Assembly (NCBI GenBank): GCA_947623455.1
Contig: OX392533.1
Location: forward strand, 34,222,229 to 34,286,228
Source of the DNA: Mimachlamys varia
Lineage: Eukaryota > Mollusca > Bivalvia > Pectinida > Pectinidae
Length of the DNA stretch: 64,000 bases
Direction of reading: 5' to 3'
In this document: positions 36,286 through 46,334 of the stretch, in pieces
Layout of the letters: each line of letters starts with the position of its first letter
Position numbering within the stretch: position 1 is the stretch's first letter
Position numbers and translations under genes: made by a program
The notes under the pieces: generated by a model
The model's input: only the letters and a program-made list of their open reading frames with translations
Databases searched by the model: none
What the model was told of the DNA's origin: nothing

Positions 36286-36784
36286 ATGAACAAAATACAT
36301 AAAATGATAAAGAATAATTTGGCAAAATCAGAACCTAGCAAACAATACAAATTGCTCCAACGGCCAGCCATTTGATTTTTTTTACAGTTTGAGTGGATCC
36401 CATCTTTAACTAACCATGGCAATAATATGAGGTCAGGTTCAAATTTAGATGCCTTCTTTCATTCATTATTTTCACCATCAATCGAAAAACCCTAAAGTCG
36501 ACCATTTTTGTTCGTTCCGTATCGATCAAATTTCGTGTATTATGTGTCCCTACTTTAAACTATAAATTGAAATAATTGTTTCTGAACACGTATGTTGTAA
36601 CAACATGACACTAAATGTCACTTACCTTATTTTAGAAAGTAAATAATCCATAACACAATAACACGATGGTCTTCAAATACCTCAACCAAACTACACTTTC
36701 TATGTAATGAATATTTCTGCTTTAGATAAAAGACCTCCAGCTATATTTACTCCACCATCAACTGTATACAGAAACCTTCGATTT

Positions 36785-37425
36785 AACGATCCTTGTACAA
36801 CAGCAAGGTTCGATTTAACGATCCTTGTACAACAGCAACGTTCGATTTAACGATCCCAGTTCAACAGCAACGTTCGATTTCACGATCCAAGTTCAACAAC
36901 AACGTTCGATTTCGCGATTCCAGTTCAACAGTAACGTTCGATTTCGCAAACCTAGTACAACAGTAACGTTCGATTTCGCAAACCTAGTACAACAGCAACG
37001 TTCGATTTCGCAATCCTTGTACAACAGCAATGTCATTTCGCGATCCTAGTACAACAGCAACTTTCGATTTCACGACCTCAGTTCAATAGCAACTTTCGAT
37101 TTCACGATCCAAGTCGACAGCAACGTTCGATTTCGCGATCCTAGTACAACATCAACGTTCGATTTCACGATCCCAGTTCAACAGCAACGTTCGATTTGGC
37201 GAACCTAGTACAACAGCAACGCTCATTTCGCGATCCTTGTACAACAGCAACGTTCGATGTTGCGATCATTGTACAACAGCAACGTTCGATTTCGCGATCC
37301 TAGTACAACAGCAACGTTCGCTTTCGCGATCCTAGTAAAACAGCAAGGTGCGATTTTACGATTCCAGTACAACAGCAGTGTTCGATTTCACGATTCAAAT
37401 ACAAAAGCAACGTTCGATTTTAAGG
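36785..37425 (+). repeat. 32-bp CpG-dense minisatellite, about 20 copies
   Basis: The unit is 32 bp: GTACAACAGCAACGTTCGAT then TTCGCGATCCTA. Spacing was checked at 37271/37303. Each full unit has four CpG, with AACGTT and TCGCGA palindromes. Decay at both edges mostly turns CG into CA/TG or TA. Confidence 0.9.
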
Positions 37426-37829
37426 GTATTGTCAAAACAAAGTACAAGTATGATTTCTAAATGGATCTTTTCCAAAAGCAATGCACGGTTTTAAGGGTCT
37501 TCTCTACAGTACTTAACGATTTCAATGGTCTTATCAAACTCCCTAAATCTACAACGAAAAAAAATACACTGTACATCGAACTCGTCAATGATGTCACTCA
37601 CACAGACACACAATACGATTACTTGTCTGTTTGGAAGTCTCATGTACAAGCCAGCCTTTTGAAATAACATAAAAAATCCTTCCTAAGTTATATAATATAG
37701 TAATGTCCACGATTTATATAAATGTACCCCAGTGAAAATGTACAACAAAACACTTGCTAAAGCTTTTGTTTAAAAACTACCTAAGTGCAAATAGCTTGTG
37801 AACGATTTAAATGCATCAAAGGCAATCGG

Positions 37830-38925
37830 TATAGATGGCGTTAGACCGAAAATTCGTACCTAAAATGCGTACCTCTGCTAGCTCCACACATTGCTCAGAA
37901 ACTCAATTGAAGCTTACAAACCGGCATTCTCCTTTATTTAAAGGGGGCCATGTAGATGGAGCTAGAAACTACAGATCTATGTCTATTCTACCGACACTCC
38001 TCCACTCCCCACAATCTGATTTTAGAGAAAAGCACTCATGCCAAACAGCTTCAGTTAAACTAATAAACACGGGGAGATCTAATATTGATGAAGATAATAT
38101 GGTTGTACCATTTTCGAAGATCTAAAAAAACGTTGATCTGGTACCATTTTTGAAAATATAAAAAAACGTTGATCTAAATGATCATCAAGTTCTATTGCAT
38201 AAGTTACAACCGATGAAAATATCATACCTCAATCAAAGAATGCAACCAATAAATATTGAAAACATCACATCGTCTTCACAAAAAATGTAACTGGTTTTTC
38301 ACAGGGGTCTATAGTAGGTCCTTTTCCTTTTATTCTCTATATTAACGACCTTCTGTTGTATAAAACATTCAAATATTGACTTGTACGCCGATGACTCTAC
38401 CGTTCATGTAAACATGTAAAGCAGTGGTGTACTACTAACAATATGGCGTTCAATAACGATAAAACAACCTGCATGTGTTAGTTGGTAAACCTCGTACACT
38501 ACAAAATGTTGGAGATTTACAATTTGAATTATATGATTACATCAGAAATTCAGTTCACACTCCAAAGGTATTGGGGATTTACATAGATCACACGTGAGAT
38601 TATATAGCTCGCTTAGCTGGTTACTTAGCAAAGAGGCAAAACTAATGCTCTACTGTATTATGTATATATTCCACACATTCTCGACTATGCTTCAATAGTC
38701 TGGGAATTTATAAAATAGAACAAATAGATTGGTTATCAAAAGTTCAAAAACAGGCACGGAATGGCTCCCGATTATATATCAAACTTGCTTACACTGGTAT
38801 CGTCAAGACTTAAATACAAAATGGTTTAATTATTCTGCATTTGTCGTATGGAATATTATACCAAGGGAAATTAAAGACTGTATATATATCATTATTTAAT
38901 TTTAAGCGCAATCTTTAAACTTACC
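37830..38925 (+). pseudogene. LINE reverse-transcriptase fossil, jockey/CR1-like
   Basis: In order on the plus strand: PLFKGG-VDGARNYRSMSILP (about 37930-37990), DFREKHSCQTASVKLINTGR (about 38020-38080), VGPFPFILYINDL (about 38312), LYADDS (about 38382), YYVYIPHILDYASIVWEF (about 38656) and WNIIPREIKD-SLFNFKRNL (about 38850-38920). These are RT palm and post-RT blocks of non-LTR retrotransposons. Many stops and frameshifts, so not functional. Confidence 0.85.
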
Positions 38926-38929
38926 ATAT

Positions 38930-39939
38930 TACAGTCGTACTAGCATTTTGTGTAATGGTACACTGTCAAAATATATATGCAACGGTAAATAATATTTAAA
39001 TAGTACAGTGTACTCATCTTTATATCATGTTGCATTTGTCAGGCAAAACATGATGCTAACAGGAATGTGACATTAAGAGAAACATGTTTTACCACCAAAT
39101 CTAGTGCATTTCCAATCTCCATAACTAGAAGTAAGCTTTTCAATGTACATATGAAGACGTTTCAATTTATTTCAGTTAAAAATCATTTTTTGTTTTTTTC
39201 ACCTCATTATACATGATAATAACCAAATAAAATTACATAGATTATAAAGAGAGAAAAATGGTGCGTGGGGAAAACATGATATAAAGAGGAATGTGATATT
39301 AACAGAAGTGATATTAAGTTGAGTCCACTGTATTATTAAATTGACAATGTCAAGTGCAAGATTTTGTCCCGGAGAAATATTATACGTAAATGACGTGTAT
39401 CTAATGATTATTTTGTTTATTAGTATTAGAAAGATTTAACATGTAAAGTGTTTATACATATCTCGTAAAATATAGGCCTAGTAGCAGGAATGATTCTTCT
39501 GACTTAGTAGAATTAATAGTATAGCAATCTCAATATTGTTCGTCATATTATAATTATACAATGTGATGTATTTCTCTTGTCGACCTCATGGGAGATAAAC
39601 ATCTTACTCAATGGTTCTTCGTCATTTGAATTAAATAATTATTTGTATAATAATAATCACATTGTTCTTTCTGTTTGCAAGGAAAAAGTTGAGAGTAAAA
39701 ATGAAATGATTAAGTTGATGAAACGCATTGATTATAAAGCAAAAATCAGCTATACTGCACACTCCATCAAAAGAAACCATTCAAAAATAATAAGAAATTA
39801 TGTAAATGCATATTCATTTATATGTTTTTGATGCCAGATCGTATCAACCAGAAAAGACCGATGCGGCCAATTTTAGTTGGCAGTCCCGAGGTACTTGCGG
39901 GTTTACAATTTCCGACACCTTTGGCTTTCCTTATACCCC
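38930..39939. other. Intergenic, no gene recognised
   Basis: An 84-codon frame at 39577-39831 (plus) is rich in Lys, Asn and Ile and matches nothing I know. No splice-flanked exon or family motif was found. Two AACATGAT-type words (39048, 39274) suggest a small internal duplication. Confidence 0.35.
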
Positions 39940-40130
39940 CTTTACATACACGGATTTTTCTTACGATTCCTTACACAAATTTTGCCTCTCCTTTCCCGGA
40001 TCCTCACGAGTGTTTACGTGTTAAGGCGAGCTATTTACGGATACCAGGGAGTCATTTTCGGATGCTTGCGATTGACTACAGATTGGCGATCCGTAAGGTT
40101 TCGTGTAAGAAAAATCCGTGTAAGTGAAGG
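39940..40130. mobile_element. Small foldback MITE
   Basis: TACACGGATTTTTCTTAC-like arms face each other at about 39946-39964 and 40103-40121, extended by TTACA / TGTAA. The middle is open in three frames by chance, which explains several overlapping short frames here. Confidence 0.55.
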
Positions 40131-40964
40131 GTTTTAAATAAAGATTTGCAAATAATCCTAAGTGACAAAACCGCAGAAATATACATTTTACAAATACAAT
40201 TTACAGGAGTGCTAAGTCTTTTGCAAATCGGATGCTTAAATATCAATCTCGGAGTAAACATAAAGATTCTTGATTTTGTTTATTCACACTCAGCAATACT
40301 GAGTTGAACGATCGGTCCCATGCGTATGATACATGTATACAGACATGCATGTTTTCCATAAAAGACATGTGTGATATGAAAATAACATTTTTATTTTGAT
40401 ATCATATATGATGTATATTTTAAGTATTTTCAAATATGCATTACATTTTAATTGTACAATATAACCTGGCTTAAGACCTTTGTGAGTTGTGCTATCACGT
40501 GTGTCTGAGCATACAAGCAGAAAAACTTTTAATTTGATTAATAAAGAAATAACACCTGACGTAACAGGTGCTATGCTTACGGCGTCATCAATTTACCTTG
40601 TGTAATGAGAGTTGATAACGTCGCTTCGCTTTGGATAACATGGAGTACGGCCCAGCACTAAATGCTCGAAAACTACAGTAATTATTACTAATTTTATTCA
40701 TATTAAGACTTTTCCGCCAACGTCGCTTAAAGGACGACGAAAACACAAACACATGGAATTAATTGCTCAAGGAATAATAAATGACAAAACAACATTATCA
40801 AAAAATGTGAATATTTATATAAAACATATTTGTTTAACGTTCATTCCTCCATGTGAATGCAGTTCAGTTTACATCAATTTTAACATAGATATTTTCAACA
40901 AACCCCCGTTCAATCTCATATAATATGATCAATTTATTGTATATTCACAATACATAAATGATAT
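40131..40964. other. Intergenic, no gene seen
   Basis: AT-rich; nothing recognised beyond a short mirrored pair (ACCTGACGTAACAGGT) at about 40555-40570. Confidence 0.4.
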
Positions 40965-41175
40965 ACACACTTTTGAGGTACACGATTTGAAATTATACAG
41001 CACTCATTTGTTTCCAAAAGTCATGAATGAAATGCGTTGAACGCATCTGACTGTTCTAAATCTACAGTAGTAAGAAACTTTCGATTTTCAACTTTTTTGG
41101 CCCCTGGCGAGTCCTTAAAGGACGAAACAGCTGAAGGGTGCAGTTTAATTCATTTTTCGGCATACTATATCTATA
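40965..41175 (-). repeat. Dispersed repeat family B, copy 2
   Basis: Read on the minus strand it carries CAGCTGTTTCGTCCTTTAAG, GACTCGCCAGGGGCCAAAAA and then a diverged TTTCAAATCGTGTACCTC, in the same order as the copy at 5497. Confidence 0.6.
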
Positions 41176-41276
41176 ACTAATTGATGTGCAGCATGTGTGT
41201 ATGTGTGTGTGTTGGGTTCATTTTATATGCAAATCATGTATATATATATTAATCGTTACGTTTACATATATATATC

Positions 41277-41376
41277 ACATCAGGAATTTATTACGAATAC
41301 AAATTACGTGCAGAAATTTATTACGAATACAAATTATGTGCAGAAATTTATTATGAATATAAATTATGTACAAAAA
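41277..41376 (+). repeat. 30-bp tandem repeat, three copies
   Basis: GTGCAGAAATTTATTACGAA plus TACAAATTAT repeats three times with few changes. The matching ten-residue repeat in the plus frame has no other sign of being coding. Confidence 0.75.
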
Positions 41377-41898
41377 ACATTATTTGCATGATGTAACCTA
41401 ATCATAACGCCTAAAGCGTAGTATAATACTGTTGTTATATTAGTAAAGTCTCTTAATGTGCAAGGTCTAGAAGAAAACAACTTATGCTTGTAATTATGTA
41501 ATAAAACAGTGGACATTTTGAATGCTTTTAAAGATTCTTATGGTGGTTTATCGTTAAGAAATTTGGATGCACCAAATAATATAAACGAACAAAAGCAAGT
41601 CACAGGTTTTACGATTTGAAGCAAAACTCTTACTGACACAGCAAGCAATGCTTAAACAAACGACAAATTGCACAAAACATATAATTATAATTATACACAT
41701 GTAAATGATATTGACATTTGGGGACAAAACATTCGAAAGAAGCAACACTTCACATGGAACTAAAAAAGATGATATGTATATGTTTAAGTCAATAATAACA
41801 TTATTTTATTTATCTAAGGTTGCATATCCAGATGTGTCTAATTTACAATATGGCCCTGCAACTTCGACTTCGACTTTTTATTTACTCTCTTTACAAAA

Positions 41899-42177
41899 TT
41901 ACAATTGTACAGAGAAAACATATTTACAACAATATATAATATCAGGAGGACAAATCATGTTATTTGTTTTAAATATCGTTTTTATAAATTTGCATAACTT
42001 CCTTAAAATTTTAATATTACTTGAGTTCATTAATTCCGCAAACTTAACAACGTTTGGTTTTTCATAAAAATATTTATCTATACATGATATCCTTTCTGTG
42101 GTCAGAGAAGGGCATTTTTTCAAATAGTGGAATTCGTCACCAATTTCATCAATCAATGTACAGTATACAGAAATCAC
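41899..42177 (-). pseudogene. LINE 3'-terminal fragment
   Basis: The minus frame reads IGDEFHYLKKCPSLTTERIS, then KYFYEKPNVVKFAELMNSSN and KILRKLCKFIKTIF. This matches the post-RT C-terminal motif (DE-x-H-x3-4-C...R, then PN...F..LM) of jockey/CR1-like LINEs. About 90 codons remain open, but the upstream RT domain is missing. A plus-strand frame over the same bases is a shadow. Confidence 0.7.
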
Positions 42178-42179
42178 AA

Positions 42180-43020
42180 TGAATTACATAATAATTATAA
42201 AGTACTTATACGACAAATATAGTAAATACATTCATATACTTCTCAAATAATTATGACAAAAACATATCAAATTATGACTTTGAGAAATAATTTACATCTA
42301 AAAACACCAACATTGCAAGTAATTTAAAAGATTTCTTTTTCACTCCATTAAGTAAAATCGTGTTTCTGTACCAAAAATCTAACAATTGAAAAACTACTCG
42401 AAACACTTCACTTAACTAACATAATTTTACTAAAATATTTATGTAATCAAACATGGTATACATGACTAGCAACAAACAATAAGTGCTGGCTATTAATTGG
42501 TTTCCCATTAAATATCAAATATTTACATTTTCACTTTGCTCCGCCTCAATAAAACTAGTAAACCCCACTAACTTCATTTCCTGATGAAGTAAGTGAAGCA
42601 CGCGCTTTTTTGTTCCTGGCGAAGTAATACATTTGTTTACAAACGTGTATCGTTAACGTTGTGTAGGCCTACAATATGGGTTTACTACACCCGTAAAACA
42701 GCTGTTTTACATGCCAATGAGTTATGCCAGTGTATCTTTAAATAGCTTTAATAATACTTGATCTGACAAAATACTGACATTTCTGAAAGCAAGGCATAAT
42801 ATATTGTTCCTAAATTCCTCATAGGTTCCCTCGATAATCGTGGTAGATCTGTCATCTGACCGTCAGTCAGTTTTCGTGATTTTATTTCATGTCGGATAAT
42901 AAAATAAAACGTTTGAGATTGGTCACAGAAATCCGTTCTATTTTAAGAAGTGACATTCGTTAGATTCTATTTTTCGACAGATGAAACCTGTTCACGAAAT
43001 TATTAAGCTAGATAAACTAC
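42180..43020. other. Intergenic, half copy of foldback family A
   Basis: At 42495-42530 TTGGTTTCCCATTAAATATC then AAATATTTAC matches one arm of family A. The rest is AT-rich with no gene seen. Confidence 0.45.
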
Positions 43021-43024
43021 TGTA

Positions 43025-43222
43025 GGACCTAACCTACCTTGTTACACTTACAGCGTAGTTTTTAGACCTAAACTATGGTGTCTAGAATAATTTTATACGC
43101 CTGAGGAGTTTCAATTAGGGTGGAATGCTTATCGGAAATTGTTCTAAACCTCCAAAAGTATAAAAAATACTCTACAAATCTCAGTTTAGGTCCAAAACTA
43201 GATATAACGAATTATCAGGCAC
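43025..43222. mobile_element. Short foldback MITE, family D
   Basis: Left arm: TAGTTTTTAGACCTAAACTA and onward to TTTTATAC. Right arm: GTATAAAAAATACTCTAC to GGTCCAAAACTAG. The words match the arms of the 663-bp element at 16862 (TAGTTTTGAACATAAACTAG, AGAGTAATTTTACAC, GGGTGGAA), so this is an internally deleted relative. Confidence 0.65.
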
Positions 43223-43309
43223 ATGTGATCTTGTCAATACAATGCCTTCACTTCATTTGCGCGAGGTTCACTTGACTTAATCAGCTGATGCAAGCAACAA
43301 AAGAGACAT

Positions 43310-43525
43310 TCAATCCTTAAATGGATTTCAAATGTATTTTGCCATATTTTCGCGAGTGCATAGATTTGGAACAATATTTTTAAAACATGCAATACGAGTG
43401 AAATATATTTGATATTCAACGCCTGAAACCATTGAGTACTCTATTTATTACATTTTTGATATTCCTTAAAGCTTTCATGCTCTTATTTTATTTCTAAAAT
43501 ATAAATCGGGACAGAATGCCTAAGG
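43310..43525. mobile_element. Foldback MITE, family A, copy 3
   Basis: It contains ACGAGTGAAATATATTTGATA, GAAACCATTGAG, TTATTACATTTTTGA and ends GGGACAGAATGCCTAAGG, matching the second half of the copy at 1625-1855. The first half is diverged. Confidence 0.55.
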
Positions 43526-43544
43526 TTGAAATTGATATTTTCAA

Positions 43545-44165
43545 AATGGTAACCATTCAAAAGGTACCACTGTACTTTCATGGTGTTTGAGCTTATTCAG
43601 GTAGTTGACCAAAGGTGTTAGATAGTGTTAAACAAAAATTAAAAACCCCTGGTCATGAAAGAGTCTTATATTCTCTCATATCTCGCCATGTTGGATAGAG
43701 TTTGGCCATAGAAGACAGTGGTGTAAGACTGATCTCTTTTACTTAGCATATCACTCGACGTAACGTCACAATGGCTGAACAATGACGTGACGTCACGAAT
43801 ACGGTTAACATTTTTGCCAAAAAGAAAAAACAACGATGTGATGAAAATAAATCCATAATTTTAACCTTAAACATTAGAAAGGTGAGATAATTTTTTTCTG
43901 TGCAAATGTTGTTTGCAAATGTGGGGTTTGCTTAATTTCGCCGTCTGATTTGTTTTCATCGAAAAAGTTCAAGGAAAAAGTTGTTATTTTCAAAATGGTA
44001 GCCAGTCAAAAAGTAGTTCGATACGTTTTGAGCTTATTCAGGTAGTTGATACGAGAGAAGAATACTTTTTCGTGACCCTAGGTGTAAGGTAGGGAAATTT
44101 GAAAAACCCGAAGGTGGAATTTCCCTATCTTACATCCGTGGTCGTGTGAGTGTCTTATAATCTTT
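43545..44165. repeat. Two direct copies of a foldback-type repeat abutting the glycosyltransferase stop
   Basis: TTTTCAAAATGGTAACCA-TCAAAA, TTGAGCTTATTCAGGTAGTTGA and GAGTCTTATAATCT-like ends occur at about 43545-43680 and again at about 43985-44165. The second copy includes a hairpin, GTAAGGTAGGGAAATTTGAAA / AATTTCCCTATCTTAC. A CRE cluster (ACGTGACGTCACG) lies between them near 43785. Confidence 0.6.
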
Positions 44166-44167
44166 TT

Positions 44168-45202
44168 TCATAAATTACGGAAAATCTTTGTCTTTAAATG
44201 GTAATACCATGCCGTCTTCATGTCATCTGGATCTTCATATAAATGAGAGGCTATAACAGTGTCGAATTCTTCGTCGTCTAAATAAATACGCTTTCTAATG
44301 TGGATTCCTGGATGGTGAATCGGCCTCACGGCGAGTTTATACGCAATAATTGCAAGAAAAATGTCATCGAACTTAAATTGTTTGGTAAATGGGATAGCAA
44401 TATGGAGTAGTTTAGCGTATTCCATCGACATAATAAGTGCACCGGCACTTATAAACGGCGGGTACTTGTCAAAAGGATAGTCTTCAAATGGCATATACCA
44501 TTTCTGAGCAGGGCCTCTCTGTGGAATATCGTTAAACACGAATCCCGCGAAGAGGGAGCGAACTGTGCTATACGGTAGTCCGTGCAGATATTTTAAAAGG
44601 AAATCTGTGGCAACGTAAAAATCGTCATCTACAAGCATAACAAATTTCGCTTTTGGACAATACTTAACGCACCAATTGATGCCTCCAATAGTTTTGTATG
44701 TGTTATTGTAATAATCATCAATATATGTCATCTGAACGATGTCGTCATACCTCTCTTCTTCCAATGAAAGACGCTCATTAATTGAGGCATTCGTAGTTTG
44801 TGCAAGAAGAAAAGCATGACGGATGTTGTCGTGTTTGAAATACTTCCGGTTAGTCCAGGTTTCCCTGATAGCTTGTCGCCGATCGAAATTAGCCGGTGCA
44901 GACTTGATCATAAATAAAAGTGTAATTTCTTCATTGGATTCACAAATATTTTCTTTCGGTTTTACATATGTATACGGATACACATTGATAGGTTTGACAG
45001 TTGTGTTACCCGATTGGCTATTGTTGAAAATTAATTCTCTGTAATTAAAGTCAATAGGATAATGAAACTTATCAAAGGGGACCTCTCTCTCATGTCTTTC
45101 ATTTCTTAAAGGCCTACTTTTCAAGACGGTCAGGACAAAGACAGAGAGTGTAATAAGGAACATCATACCAGCTGTCCAATATCTTAAATGCAGGACTTTC
45201 AT
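44168..45202 (-). CDS. GT31 beta-1,3-glycosyltransferase, brainiac-like
   Basis: A complete single-exon frame of 344 residues transfers, by family, galactose or N-acetylglucosamine in beta-1,3 linkage onto glycolipid or glycoprotein acceptors in the Golgi lumen. A short cytosolic tail, then a signal-anchor (about residues 11-27, AGMMFLITLSVFVLTVL), gives type II topology. Galactosyl_T (PF01762) blocks follow in order: RRQAIRETW (108-116), the metal-binding VDDDFY (191-196, the DxD motif), KWYMPFEDYPF (234-244), YPPFISAGA (247-255), and FDDIFLAI (278-285) in the place of the usual E/D-D-V motif. The S-A-G-A form is closer to brainiac-type than to B3GNT/B3GALT enzymes that have G-G. Four N-glycosylation sequons are visible (N60, N66, N138, N166). 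Start: the first ATG precedes the anchor and fits family length. No stop or frameshift. Donor and acceptor specificity cannot be told from sequence. Confidence 0.92.
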   Translation of the reverse strand: MKVLHLRYWTAGMMFLITLSVFVLTVLKSRPLRNERHEREVPFDKFHYPIDFNYRELIFNNSQSGNTTVKPINVYPYTYVKPKENICESNEEITLLFMIKSAPANFDRRQAIRETWTNRKYFKHDNIRHAFLLAQTTNASINERLSLEEERYDDIVQMTYIDDYYNNTYKTIGGINWCVKYCPKAKFVMLVDDDFYVATDFLLKYLHGLPYSTVRSLFAGFVFNDIPQRGPAQKWYMPFEDYPFDKYPPFISAGALIMSMEYAKLLHIAIPFTKQFKFDDIFLAIIAYKLAVRPIHHPGIHIRKRIYLDDEEFDTVIASHLYEDPDDMKTAWYYHLKTKIFRNL

Positions 45203-45403
45203 GATGCTGTTTGATTATGCTTGTAATCAAGAAAAAAGTTTGTATTCCGAGCGAAATCAGCTTTGCAAAATGTGCGAGTATATTATTTCTTCTTTATTGG
45301 TCACTGCTTACTATCATCGGAATCCGTCTTGATGTGTTTCCTGGGAACGTCAGCTGTGCAAATTTCATCAATGGAACTGTCCAGCCTTCATCAGCAAGAG
45401 TAT
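45203..45403 (-). other. Predicted 5' untranslated part of the glycosyltransferase exon
   Basis: On the minus strand a good 3' splice site (TTTTCCTTTCCATTCTTCCAG followed by ATACTC) ends at 45404, about 200 nt before the ATG. GT31 genes often have a single coding exon preceded by non-coding exons, so this is probably the start of that exon. An in-frame stop upstream of the ATG supports the chosen start. The donor exon was not found. Confidence 0.45.
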
Positions 45404-45404
45404 C

Positions 45405-46330
45405 TGGAAGAATGGAAAGGAAAACCAACCAATCTACGATTGTTTTCAATTTTCACCAAAACATTGTTAGATTTCGTATACAAAGGTATTTTTTTTATTG
45501 TGTCAGATATCCCAAAATACAAGTACAAGGTATTCATTAAAACACAAATTATTCTATATAAGTTTTCTCCAAATAGCAACAATGAGTATATACACAATGA
45601 GATATAAGTTGAAGTAAGGATAACTTTTAGGTATATTCATTTGGTTTACTTTTATTATAGTTAATGTAATTCATTTTATTTACTATTGTTCAGAAAAAAG
45701 TAAAACCTGCATTCATGACTGGTATCCTTCCACATATGGGGTACAGACCAGAAAAATCCATGGCAGCAAATAGCCACTGGTCATCCATCCATAAGTTTTA
45801 GGTACCAGCCATGGATACAGAATTTAAAGTTAAATATTTAAGAGATTTCAGAAAAGCAATATTTCAAAAATATATAGCTAGCAGAGTTTCACTAATTTAC
45901 ATATATGAAATCATATAGTCTTAAATGGAGATACCAGTGAGATATGGAATGTTTAAAATTTTGAATAGATTAAAAAACAACAGTATTGTGTAAGTATAAA
46001 TATACAGTTAGTATTACTCTGCTAAGATATGATTGTCCTTACTAGTAGTATATGCTAGTCATAGCATAATATAATACATAAAATACAAAACATACCTACT
46101 GTATATCAGATATAGAGATGGTGAGGAATGTATTGGGAGGTTGTGAGAGTGTGGGGGGAAGGGAGCTTCTTAGGGTGAAAATATGTACAGTGAAAGCCAT
46201 ACATCAGGTAAATTGGTGATTTGTTAATGGATTGCAGAAGGTTTACTGAATGGATTACTGAATGGAATATCATATGTTGAGTGATAAAAAAGATAAACAA
46301 GTAACCATATTAACAAAATTATACATGTAT
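45405..46330. other. Intergenic or 5' intron of the glycosyltransferase gene
   Basis: No recognisable exon. Frames near 45211-45607 on the plus strand show no known domain and overlap the predicted untranslated exon on the other strand. Confidence 0.4.
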
Positions 46331-46334
46331 TCAA

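Noticed and set aside
39806..40137. Three overlapping plus-strand frames
   Set aside because: They fall on a small foldback element; simultaneous openness in three frames points to chance composition.
41705..42067. 120-codon plus-strand frame
   Set aside because: Its right part is antisense to the LINE C-terminal fragment, and the rest has no recognisable motif.
45288..45403. Terminal coding exon on the minus strand (frame ending in VSSDQ stop)
   Set aside because: It follows a good splice acceptor, but no matching upstream exon was found, and it is better read as untranslated leader of the glycosyltransferase.
45211..45607. Overlapping plus-strand frames upstream of the glycosyltransferase
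   Set aside because: No known domain; they overlap the predicted 5' untranslated exon on the opposite strand.
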